Of a stretch of DNA of 37,048 nucleotides, positions 31,050 to 37,048 are shown piece by piece. The stretch spans positions 1-37,048 of the forward strand of contig JAFSFY010000062.1 in assembly GCA_017434985.1 (NCBI GenBank), in the 5' to 3' direction. A program made the position numbers and the translations under genes. Position 1 is the first letter of the stretch. The number at the start of each line of letters is the position of its first letter. The notes beneath the pieces are model-generated. The model was not told where the DNA came from. It saw only the letters and a program-made list of their open reading frames with translations, and did no database searches. The stretch is from Clostridia bacterium. Lineage in GTDB: Bacteria > Bacillota > Clostridia > Oscillospirales > Acutalibacteraceae.

Positions 31050-31071
31050 AATAAACCTCCTTTGTGGGGAG

Positions 31072-31488
31072 TTATACGAGAACGGTCATGGTGATACGGG
31101 TACCCTTGCCGATCTCGGTGTCGATGATCAGATCATCGGTGTATTTTTTGATGTTGGGCAGACCCATACCTGCGCCGAAACCGAGGTTACGCACCGTTTC
31201 GGACGCGGTGGAATAGCCCTCTTGCATCGCTTTTTCGATGTCGGGGATGCCGGGACCTTGGTCGGTGAGCACCACCACCACGCGGTCGGCTTCAATGTCC
31301 ACGTCGGCAACACCGCCGCCCGCGTGGATGACCATGTTGATCTCGCCCTCGTACATCGCGATGGCGACTTTACGGATCACGTCGGGGCGAAACCCGAGTT
31401 GTTTGAGTTTGGCTTTGACGGCGCCCGACGCTTCGCCCGCACGGGTAAAGTCGTCAGCCGACACCGTGTAATGCAGTTGAATGTTCAC
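31072..31488 (-). CDS. HATPase-domain protein, anti-sigma / serine-kinase-like
   Basis: 138 residues forming a single GHKL ATP-binding domain. The N-box is [16 protein letters not shown] (Glu47/Glu49, Asn51), the G1 box [14 protein letters not shown] (Asp76) and the G2 box [16 protein letters not shown]. This layout resembles SpoIIAB/RsbW-type kinases but without a histidine-kinase dimerisation domain. The start is GTG 31488 behind AAGGCGGTG, 13 nt after the DRTGG stop. It probably phosphorylates or binds a partner in response to the iron-sulfur protein encoded next; no anti-anti-sigma protein is in view. Confidence 0.85.
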   Translation of the reverse strand: MNIQLHYTVSADDFTRAGEASGAVKAKLKQLGFRPDVIRKVAIAMYEGEINMVIHAGGGVADVDIEADRVVVVLTDQGPGIPDIEKAMQEGYSTASETVRNLGFGAGMGLPNIKKYTDDLIIDTEIGKGTRITMTVLV

Positions 31489-31500
31489 ACGGTCACCGCC

Positions 31501-31845
31501 TTACTGTTCGCCGCCGGTGAGGCCGTGGGAATAGAGCAGTCCGCACGCGGTGAACATCCGCAGTTCGGTGGAAAGCAGCACCATCCCGCGCTCTTTCGCG
31601 AGGTCGATCATCTCGTCAGAGGGGGTCTTGCCGCGCACGAACACGATGCACACCATATCCATCATTTCCGCCGTGCGAATGACCTGCATATTCACAAGCC
31701 CCGTCAGCAGTACCGCTTGCTCCTTCACGTAGGCGAGCACGTCGCTCATCATATCGCTGCCGCAGGCGCCCAGCACCTCGGTATCGAGATTGTCACCGCA
31801 CACCACGGTGGCGTTTAAAATGTTGGCAATATCCGCAATGGTCAT
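31501..31845 (-). CDS. DRTGG domain protein (first gene of the operon)
   Basis: 114 residues: MTIADIANILNATVVCG, then GACGSDMMSDVLAYVKEQAV and the ending ERGMVLLSTELRMFTACG, a DRTGG-like fold related to the second copy at 29435-29767. Its conserved segment GSDMMSDVL corresponds to GDLLSWVM there. It opens the operon behind a strong promoter and AAGGCGG. Ligand and partner are unknown; co-occurrence of two diverged copies suggests a heteromeric sensor. Confidence 0.8.
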   Translation of the reverse strand: MTIADIANILNATVVCGDNLDTEVLGACGSDMMSDVLAYVKEQAVLLTGLVNMQVIRTAEMMDMVCIVFVRGKTPSDEMIDLAKERGMVLLSTELRMFTACGLLYSHGLTGGEQ

Positions 31846-31879
31846 AAAAACATCCGCCTTTCACATATCCTTGCATAAT

Positions 31880-31908
31880 AGTATACTTGGTTTTTACTCG
31901 TTTGGCAA
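31880..31908 (-). promoter_or_regulatory. Promoter of the DRTGG-hydrogenase-PHP operon
   Basis: Minus strand: TTGCCA (31908-31903), 17 nt, TATACT (31885-31880), 35 nt before ATG 31845. Confidence 0.82.
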
Positions 31909-31988
31909 GTCACTGTTGTGAATTTGCATAATTTATATATTTACTTAATGACAAATTTCGGCAGGTGTGTAAAAATACAGATTTGCCG

Positions 31989-32017
31989 TTGACTATGGCG
32001 CTTTAGTGTAGTAAAAT
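31989..32017 (+). promoter_or_regulatory. Promoter of serC-serA
   Basis: TTGACT (31989-31994), 17 nt, TAAAAT (32012-32017), 40 nt before the start codon; AGGAGG at 32043-32048. No riboswitch or T-box motif is visible in the short leader. Confidence 0.85.
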
Positions 32018-32057
32018 AAATCTAATGTATTTTTAAATCTATCAGGAGGAATGTATC

Positions 32058-33143
32058 ATGGCAAGAGTTTACAATTTTTCGGCCGGCCCCTCGACGCTGC
32101 CGGAAAGCGTTCTGCGCATCGCTGCAGACGAGATGTTGGACTATCAGGGGTCCGGACAGTCCGTTATGGAGATGTCCCATCGATCGAAGACCTACGATGC
32201 CATCATCAAAGAATGTGAGGCTCTGTTGCGCGAAGTGATGAACATTCCGAGCAACTATAAAGTCCTCTTTTTGCAAGGCGGCGCGTCGTCTCAATTCGGT
32301 ATGATCCCGCTCAACCTGATGAACGGCAGCGGCAAGGCTGACTTCAACATCACCGGTCAATGGGCCAACAAGGCGTATCAGGAATCCGCCCGTTACGGCG
32401 AAGCGCACATTGTTGCCAGCTCCAAAGACAAGACGTTCTCCTACATCCCCGCGTGGAAAGCGGAAGATTTCACCGAAGATGCCGATTTTGTGCACATCTG
32501 CGTCAACAACACCATCTACGGTACCCGTTTCACCGAGTTGCCCGAAACCGGCAACGTGCCGCTGATCGGTGACATTTCGTCCTGCGCCCTGTCCGAGCCG
32601 ATCGATGTGTCGAAATTCGGTATGTTGTACGCCGGCGCGCAAAAGAATATGGGCCCTGCGGGTCTGACGGTGGTCATCATCCGTGAAGACCTCATCGGCA
32701 ACGCGCGTGACATCACCCCGACCATGTTCAACTACAAGACCCACGCGGACAACGATTCCATGTTCAACACCCCGCCTTGCTATGCGATCTACATCTGCAA
32801 ATTGGTGCTCGAGTGGATCAAAAACGAGATCGGCGGTCTCGAGAATATGAAAGAGATCAACGAAAAGAAAGCCGCTGTTTTGTACGACTTCCTCGATTCG
32901 TCCGAAATGTTCAAGGGCACGGTGGAGAAGAAAGACCGTTCGCTGATGAACGTCCCGTTCGTCACCGGCAACGAAGAACTCGATGCCAAATTCGTCAAAG
33001 AAGCGGCCGCGGCCGGCTTTATCAACCTCAAGGGTCACCGTTCGGTGGGCGGTATGCGCGCTTCCATCTACAACGCGATGCCGATCGAAGGCGTGGAAAA
33101 ATTGGTGGCCTTTATGAAGGCGTTTGAGGAGAATAACAAATGA
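32058..33143 (+). CDS. serC: Phosphoserine aminotransferase
   Basis: 361 residues, a class V (fold type I) PLP enzyme that converts 3-phosphohydroxypyruvate and glutamate into phosphoserine. The start VYNFSAGPSTLP is typical; the PLP lysine is K196 in LYAGAQKNMGPAG; PLP-ring and phosphate contacts are in LQGGASSQF and GDISSCALS. The end (KGHRSVGGMRASIYNAMP) binds substrate phosphate. It overlaps serA by 4 nt, so the first two steps of serine synthesis are translated together; the required 3-phosphoglycerate is produced by the pgk step encoded upstream. Confidence 0.97.
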   Translation: MARVYNFSAGPSTLPESVLRIAADEMLDYQGSGQSVMEMSHRSKTYDAIIKECEALLREVMNIPSNYKVLFLQGGASSQFGMIPLNLMNGSGKADFNITGQWANKAYQESARYGEAHIVASSKDKTFSYIPAWKAEDFTEDADFVHICVNNTIYGTRFTELPETGNVPLIGDISSCALSEPIDVSKFGMLYAGAQKNMGPAGLTVVIIREDLIGNARDITPTMFNYKTHADNDSMFNTPPCYAIYICKLVLEWIKNEIGGLENMKEINEKKAAVLYDFLDSSEMFKGTVEKKDRSLMNVPFVTGNEELDAKFVKEAAAAGFINLKGHRSVGGMRASIYNAMPIEGVEKLVAFMKAFEENNK

Positions 33144-34297
33144 ACATTTTAACGCTTAACAAGATCGCCGCCTGCGGTACCGACCGCTTGGGTGCGAACT
33201 ACACCGTGGGTGACGCGGTGGAAAATCCCGAAGGCATTTTGGTGCGCTCTGCCGCGATGCACGAGATGGACTTCCCGTCCTCCCTGCTCGCCGTTGCCCG
33301 TGCCGGTGCCGGTGTCAACAACATTCCGCTCGACCGCTGCAGTGACGCGGGTATCGTGGTGTTCAACACCCCCGGTGCCAACGCCAACGCGGTGAAAGAA
33401 CTCGTGATCGCGGGCTTGTTCCTCGCGTCCCGTAAAGTGGTGCCCGCGATTGAGTGGGCCGCGACCCTCAAAGGCAAGGGCGCCGAAGTGGGTAAACTCG
33501 TCGAAAAAGGCAAAAGCCAATTCGCGGGTCCCGAAATTCTGGGCAAAAAACTCGGTGTCATCGGTCTCGGTGCCATCGGTATCAAGGTCGCCAATGCGGC
33601 TTTGGCGCTCGGTATGGACGTGTATGGGTACGACCCGTATTTGTCGGTCGATGCCGCGTGGAGCCTCTCCCGTTCGGTGCATCACGCCGCCAATATGGAA
33701 CAGATTTTTGCCGAATGTGATTACATCACCATCCACGTGCCGCTCAACGATGGTACCCGCGGTATGGTGAACGCCGATACCATCGCCACCATGAAAGACG
33801 GCGTGCGCATCCTCAACTTTGCGCGCGGCGAACTGGTGGACAGCGACTCGATGCTGAAAGCGCTTGCCGACGGCAAAGTGGGTTGCTACGTGGTGGACTT
33901 CCCCTCCGACGAGATGCTCGGCGTGGAAAACGTGGTGGCGATCCCCCACCTGGGCGCTTCCACCCCCGAAAGCGAAGACAACTGCGCGATGATGGCTGCC
34001 GACGAGATCAAAGCGTATCTCGAAGAGGGCATTATCGTGAACTCCGTCAACTTCCCCGCGATGGAGATCGCGCGTTCCACCGCCTGCCGCGTGTGCGTGT
34101 TGCACAAGAACGTGCCCAACATGGTGGCGCAGATCAGTGCGGTCATTTCGGAGGTCGGTGTCAACATTGACACCATGACCAACCGTTCCAAGAAAGACAA
34201 CGCCTACACCGTGCTTGACGTGGAAAGCGTGGTGGCGGACGACGTGCTCGCCAAGATCGCCGCGATCGACGGTGTCATCCGCGTGCGCAAAATCTAA
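33140..34297 (+). CDS. serA: D-3-phosphoglycerate dehydrogenase
   Basis: 385 residues. Oxidises 3-phosphoglycerate to 3-phosphohydroxypyruvate with NAD. The NAD-binding loop is VIGLGAIGIKVANA (about 140-153); the catalytic set is Arg229 (NFARGELVD), Glu258 (FPSDEML) and His270 (IPHLGAST). The last ~70 residues form an ACT domain (VPNMVAQISAVISEVGVNID), a shorter regulatory tail than in E. coli or long-form enzymes and a candidate site of serine feedback. Start ATG 33140 overlaps serC. No convincing terminator precedes the repeat element at 34309; a 13-bp hairpin inside that element (34328-34357) lacks a T-run. Confidence 0.96.
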   Translation: MNILTLNKIAACGTDRLGANYTVGDAVENPEGILVRSAAMHEMDFPSSLLAVARAGAGVNNIPLDRCSDAGIVVFNTPGANANAVKELVIAGLFLASRKVVPAIEWAATLKGKGAEVGKLVEKGKSQFAGPEILGKKLGVIGLGAIGIKVANAALALGMDVYGYDPYLSVDAAWSLSRSVHHAANMEQIFAECDYITIHVPLNDGTRGMVNADTIATMKDGVRILNFARGELVDSDSMLKALADGKVGCYVVDFPSDEMLGVENVVAIPHLGASTPESEDNCAMMAADEIKAYLEEGIIVNSVNFPAMEIARSTACRVCVLHKNVPNMVAQISAVISEVGVNIDTMTNRSKKDNAYTVLDVESVVADDVLAKIAAIDGVIRVRKI

Positions 34298-34308
34298 ATC
34301 GTTTGTAA

Positions 34309-34746
34309 ACAAAGAAGCCTTGGCATTGGCGTGATACTCCAAGCGGAGTATCACGCCAGTTCTATTCGCCTGCGGCGAGTTCTATTGCTACGCAGTGTTA
34401 TTCGGCTTACTCCGAGTGATATTTGCTTCGCAAGTTTATGAGCGAATAGAATATCACTGAAGCCGCAAGGCTTCAATATCACTTTCTTTTGGAAATATCT
34501 CGCCACAGGCGAGGTTTTTTCAAAAGAAAATATCACGCTGACCTTAGTCAGCATATCACTTAACAGACAAAAAGAAAGAGAAGACTCGTTGATATACGAA
34601 TCTTCTCTTTTCTGTTGCTCTGTGGGTTTGGGCCACCGCCCAAGTGCATTTGTGCATACAAATGCGATGCTGGTTCTTAACAGAAATAGGTATGATTACA
34701 AATTCTCCGATAAGAACAATAACGATTGCGCCAAGGCTTCTTTTGT
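34309..34746 (-). repeat. Hairpin-array element, copy 2 (inverted, with terminal inverted repeats)
   Basis: A 438-bp non-coding element bounded by ACAAAGAAGCCTTGGC (34309-34324) and its near-complement GCCAAGGCTTCTTTTGT (34730-34746). Inside, read on the minus strand, it begins like copy 1 (AAGAACCAGCATCGCATTTG, then a TACAAATGC-type hairpin) and continues with hairpins separated by GTGATAT modules: plus-strand AATATCAC at 34450, 34475, 34529, a variant at 34552, and GTGATATT at 34416. GGCGTGATACTCC / GGAGTATCACGCC (34328-34357) is a perfect 13-bp stem. No open frame with a ribosome-binding site is credible. Confidence 0.62.
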
Positions 34747-34764
34747 GATAAGATGGGGGTAAGA

Positions 34765-34858
34765 TCGTGAGGTGTGCGGCGGGAGGCGGAACACCTCCCC
34801 TACGAGATGGCTGCGAGATTGCGGGAGGGATTGTAGGGGACGGCGCCACGACGTCCCG
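34765..34858. repeat. GC-rich mosaic repeat upstream of the YdcF-like gene
   Basis: GCGGGAGGCGGAACACCTCC then CCCTACGAG (about 34777-34807), and a class A unit at 34833-34858 starting GTAGGGGACGGCGCC. Same family as the clusters at 6650 and 13280. Confidence 0.7.
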
Positions 34859-34864
34859 CTGTTT

Positions 34865-34893
34865 GGACAGTCCGGGAGGTCTGTCCCTATAAT
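34865..34893 (+). promoter_or_regulatory. Possible promoter of the YdcF-like gene
   Basis: TATAAT at 34888-34893 is good; the nearest -35 candidates (TTGGAC/TGGACA) are at 18-19 nt spacing. A dyad GGACAG (34865-34870) / CTGTCC (34881-34886) covers the spacer. Confidence 0.45.
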
Positions 34894-34933
34894 GGAGAAA
34901 CGAGATTGTGTGAATAACAAGGACGGTGAAACG

Positions 34934-35710
34934 ATGGCAGTAAGTACGATTTGGCGCACGGTGGGCGGTGTGCTCGGCGGTGTGTGTTTGTTGTGGGGTG
35001 CTTTGCCCCTGATAGCCAGCCGCATCCACACGGGATGTGTGACGATGATCGGCGTCGGCGCGGTGGTGATGCTTATTTGTTGGCGGTGGCGCCAAACGGT
35101 GGCGCTTTGGCAACGCGTGTGGGAAACCGTGCTCGGCAAAACGGTGCTCATCACGCTCACGGCGCTTGTCGGCGCGGTGATGGTGCTGTTTGTCGTGGTA
35201 TCGTGTATGATGGCGGCGGCCGCGTGCCGCCCTGCGCCCGAAAACGCCACGCTTGTCGTGCTCGGCGCGGGTCTGCGCGGCGAGCGCCCCAGCCGTACGT
35301 TGCGCGAGCGGTTGGCAGTCGCGTATGACTATTTAACGGAGCACCCCGACGCGGTGTGTATCCTAACCGGCGGACAAGGGCCCGACGAACGTATCTCCGA
35401 AGCGGAGGCGATGCGTCGTTGGTTGGTGGACAAAGGCATCGACGAGGGGCGGTTGTATCTGGAGGACAAGTCCACCAGTACCGACGAAAATTTTGAATTT
35501 TCGCGGCAGGTGGCGCAGCAACACGGCCTGTCGTTGAACGCGGCGGTGGTGACGCAGGAATTCCACCAATGCCGCGCGCAACTGCTTGCCAAAAAGCACG
35601 GATTTGACACGGTCGGCGCGGTGACGGCGCATACCAAATGGGACCTGTTTCCGTCCTATTGGATCCGCGATTTTGCGGGGTTGTGTCGCTTGTTTTTGCT
35701 CGGGCGATAG
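34934..35710 (+). CDS. YdcF-family (DUF218) membrane protein
   Basis: 258 residues. Two or three N-terminal transmembrane helices (about 8-32, 36-54, 72-96) are followed by the DUF218 domain: TLVVLGAGLRGERPSRTLRERL, then CILTGGQGPDERISEAEAM and the Glu/Ser-rich DKSTSTDENFEFS. Relatives (SanA, ElyC, YdcF) are involved in envelope integrity or in handling undecaprenyl-phosphate intermediates. ATG 34934 with AAGGACGGTG is chosen; an ATG at 34892 in the same frame lies inside the likely promoter. It ends with TAG and is followed by the sugar-transferase gene with its own promoter. Enzymatic activity is not established for the family. Confidence 0.83.
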   Translation: MAVSTIWRTVGGVLGGVCLLWGALPLIASRIHTGCVTMIGVGAVVMLICWRWRQTVALWQRVWETVLGKTVLITLTALVGAVMVLFVVVSCMMAAAACRPAPENATLVVLGAGLRGERPSRTLRERLAVAYDYLTEHPDAVCILTGGQGPDERISEAEAMRRWLVDKGIDEGRLYLEDKSTSTDENFEFSRQVAQQHGLSLNAAVVTQEFHQCRAQLLAKKHGFDTVGAVTAHTKWDLFPSYWIRDFAGLCRLFLLGR

Positions 35711-35734
35711 GTTATGACGATATTGTAACATTCG

Positions 35735-35763
35735 TTGACTTTTCTCGAACCGTATGATACCAT
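35735..35763 (+). promoter_or_regulatory. Promoter of the sugar-transferase gene
   Basis: TTGACT (35735-35740), 17 nt, TACCAT (35758-35763), 54 nt before the start codon. Confidence 0.75.
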
Positions 35764-35817
35764 TCGAAGCGTATTTGTGTAAGAAGTATTGTCACGGTTA
35801 GGAAAAGGAAATGCGTT

Positions 35818-36537
35818 ATGATCGTTAACGAAGTGGCTGTCAAAAGAAAACAAGTATATAAGCGGCCTCGTACGCAGATCGGGCAAAAAGTCATCCTGCC
35901 GTACGAAGCGGATCGCGAGTACTTTGTGCCGTCGCTCGGGGAATTGCCCAAACGCCCACTTTATTCGCTCGGCAAACGCCTGTTTGACATTGGGTTGTCC
36001 CTTGTGTTGCTCCTTATATTGGCCATCCCGATGATGATTATGGGGCTTGCCGTGTGGGGCACGTCGAAGGGCAAGGCGCTGTATAAGCAAGAGCGATTGG
36101 GACTGGGTGGCAAACCGTTTTACATTTTAAAATTCCGTTCGATGGTGGACGATGCCGAGAAAGACGGCGCACAATGGTCGCAGGGCGACAAAGACCGTCG
36201 CATCACCAAAGTGGGGATGTTCCTGCGCAAAACGCGGTTTGACGAGTTGCCGCAGCTCTTTTGCATCCTGCAAGGTACCATGTCGTTCGTGGGCCCCCGT
36301 CCCGAGCGGCCGATGTTCTACGAAGAGTTTGAAAAGTACATTCACGGGTTCAGCGAACGTCTGAAAGTGAAACCCGGCCTCACAGGCTTTGCCCAAGTCA
36401 ACGGCGGGTACGATCTGCGCCCCGAGCAAAAGATCGTGTACGACATTGATTATATCAAAAATCGCTCGTTCTGGGGCGATATCAAATTGATCTTACAAAC
36501 GGTCGCCATCGTGTTCAACCACAACGGTGCGAAATAA
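35818..36537 (+). CDS. Undecaprenyl-phosphate sugar phosphotransferase (bacterial sugar transferase family)
   Basis: 239 residues of the monotopic phosphoglycosyl-transferase family (WbaP/PglC-like). After a ~50-residue cytoplasmic start comes the re-entrant membrane helix KRLFDIGLSLVLLLILAIP, then the conserved motifs YKQERLGLGG, FYILKFRSM with the catalytic Asp-Glu region FDELPQLFCIL, SFVGPRPERP and the end KPGLTGFAQVNG. It transfers a sugar-1-phosphate from a nucleotide sugar to undecaprenyl phosphate, the first step of exopolysaccharide or glycan assembly. It faces galE convergently, in keeping with polysaccharide synthesis. AGGAAAAGGAA precedes ATG 35818; an ATG at 35811 is out of frame. 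Confidence 0.93.
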   Translation: MIVNEVAVKRKQVYKRPRTQIGQKVILPYEADREYFVPSLGELPKRPLYSLGKRLFDIGLSLVLLLILAIPMMIMGLAVWGTSKGKALYKQERLGLGGKPFYILKFRSMVDDAEKDGAQWSQGDKDRRITKVGMFLRKTRFDELPQLFCILQGTMSFVGPRPERPMFYEEFEKYIHGFSERLKVKPGLTGFAQVNGGYDLRPEQKIVYDIDYIKNRSFWGDIKLILQTVAIVFNHNGAK

Positions 36538-36542
36538 CAAAC

Positions 36543-36573
36543 AAGCGGACAGAAACCACGTTTCTGTCCGCTT
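36543..36573. terminator. Terminator between the sugar transferase and galE
   Basis: AAGCGGACAGAAAC (36543-36556), CAC loop, GTTTCTGTCCGCTT (36560-36573), then TTCTTT; it lies between convergent genes and could serve both. Confidence 0.9.
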
Positions 36574-36579
36574 TCTTTA

Positions 36580-37048
36580 TTACACGGTATACCCGTCGGG
36601 GTTTTGGGATTGCCAACGCCAGGTGTCGCGGCACATATCTTCCACGCCGAACTGCGCCGTCCAGCCGAGCAGTTCTTTTGCTTTGGCGGGGTTGGAATAG
36701 CAGGTGGCCACGTCGCCGTCGCGGCGGGGAGCAATGACGTAGGGGACCGGCACGCCGTTGACCGCTTCAAAAGTCTTGACGAGTTCCAGCACGCTGATGC
36801 CGTTGCCGGTGCCGAGGTTGATGGCTTCCACACCCGTGTGGGCGCGGGCGTAATCCACCGCGCACACGTGCCCGCACGCAAGGTCCACCACGTGGATGTA
36901 GTCGCGCACGCCGCTGCCGTCGGGCGTGTCGTAATCGTCACCGAACACCGACAGTTTTTCGCGTTTGCCGACCGCCACTTGCGAGATGTACGGCATCAGG
37001 TTGTTGGGGATGCCGTTGGGATTTTCACCGATGCGACCGCTTTTGTGC
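36580..37048 (-). CDS. galE: UDP-glucose 4-epimerase, C-terminal part (runs off the window)
   Basis: About 156 codons of the 3' end are visible; the frame is open to the right edge, so the true start lies outside and the internal Met at 36996 is not the start. Recognisable GalE segments: [48 protein letters not shown], and the C-terminal [14 protein letters not shown] with the Ser/Tyr substrate pocket [16 protein letters not shown]. The enzyme interconverts UDP-glucose and UDP-galactose (or their N-acetyl forms) with bound NAD, supplying sugars for polysaccharide. It ends 7 nt from the terminator it shares with the sugar-transferase gene. Confidence 0.95.
   Translation of the reverse strand, partial: HKSGRIGENPNGIPNNLMPYISQVAVGKREKLSVFGDDYDTPDGSGVRDYIHVVDLACGHVCAVDYARAHTGVEAINLGTGNGISVLELVKTFEAVNGVPVPYVIAPRRDGDVATCYSNPAKAKELLGWTAQFGVEDMCRDTWRWQSQNPDGYTV

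Noticed and set aside
31909-32057. T-box or serine riboswitch before serC
   Set aside because: The leader after the promoter is under 40 nt and has no T-box or specifier stem motif.
32022-34354. Long minus-strand frames opposite serC and serA
   Set aside because: Antisense shadows of two unmistakable housekeeping genes.
34556-35250. Minus-strand frames of about 185 codons
   Set aside because: They cross hairpin-array copy 2, a class A repeat and the antisense of the YdcF-like gene.

Overview
The window looks like a chromosomal segment of an anaerobic Clostridia (Firmicutes) bacterium, most likely an uncultured gut-type member of the Oscillospirales or a neighbouring order. This is inferred from gene content: the rplU-prp-rpmA order with an N-terminally extended L27, a DRTGG / [FeFe]-hydrogenase-like / PHP operon, TGA/TAA-rich stops, G+C-rich coding DNA, and clusters of GC-rich intergenic repeats. 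Only the left ~250 bases are strikingly AT-rich and look foreign.

Layout. 1-800: AT-rich edge with the start of a partial gene on the minus strand, then a non-coding array of hairpins built around GTGATATT. 804-4448: GtrA-like flippase, FAD oxidoreductase and polytopic membrane protein, probably for envelope glycans. 4548-6577: AEC transporter, then L21 leader-rplU-prp-rpmA. 7069-8585 (minus): ECF sigma factor and a likely membrane anti-sigma factor. 8865-13242: uvrC, then an amino-acid ABC transporter (binding protein, permease, ATPase). 13743-18520: AraC regulator divergent from an RpiB-like isomerase, a GH78-like rhamnosidase and an esterase. 18560-21942 (minus): a secreted DNRLRE/ricin/caspase-fold protein and a Thr-rich lipoprotein. 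22458-26007: pgk-tpiA-gpmI. 26061-27557 (minus): membrane protein. 27764-28640: acpP and two small divergent HTH regulators. 28707-31845 (minus): DRTGG, HATPase, sensory-type [FeFe]-hydrogenase-like protein, DRTGG, PHP. 32058-34297: serC-serA. 34309-34746: second, inverted copy of the hairpin array. 34934-37048: YdcF-like protein, sugar transferase and (minus) the 3' part of galE.

How parts connect. The ECF sigma gene and the secreted caspase-fold operon 13 kb away share an ungapped promoter-like motif (23 of 28 positions identical), so they probably form one regulon whose membrane and secreted members both carry long Thr-rich linkers. Just upstream of the caspase-fold gene is a short promoter-to-terminator unit that could be a small RNA or an attenuator. 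pgk carries an in-frame TAG before its conserved last 29 codons, although TAG is an ordinary stop elsewhere in the window. GC-rich mosaic repeats occupy six intergenic loci and in one case appear to supply the -35 box of uvrC.
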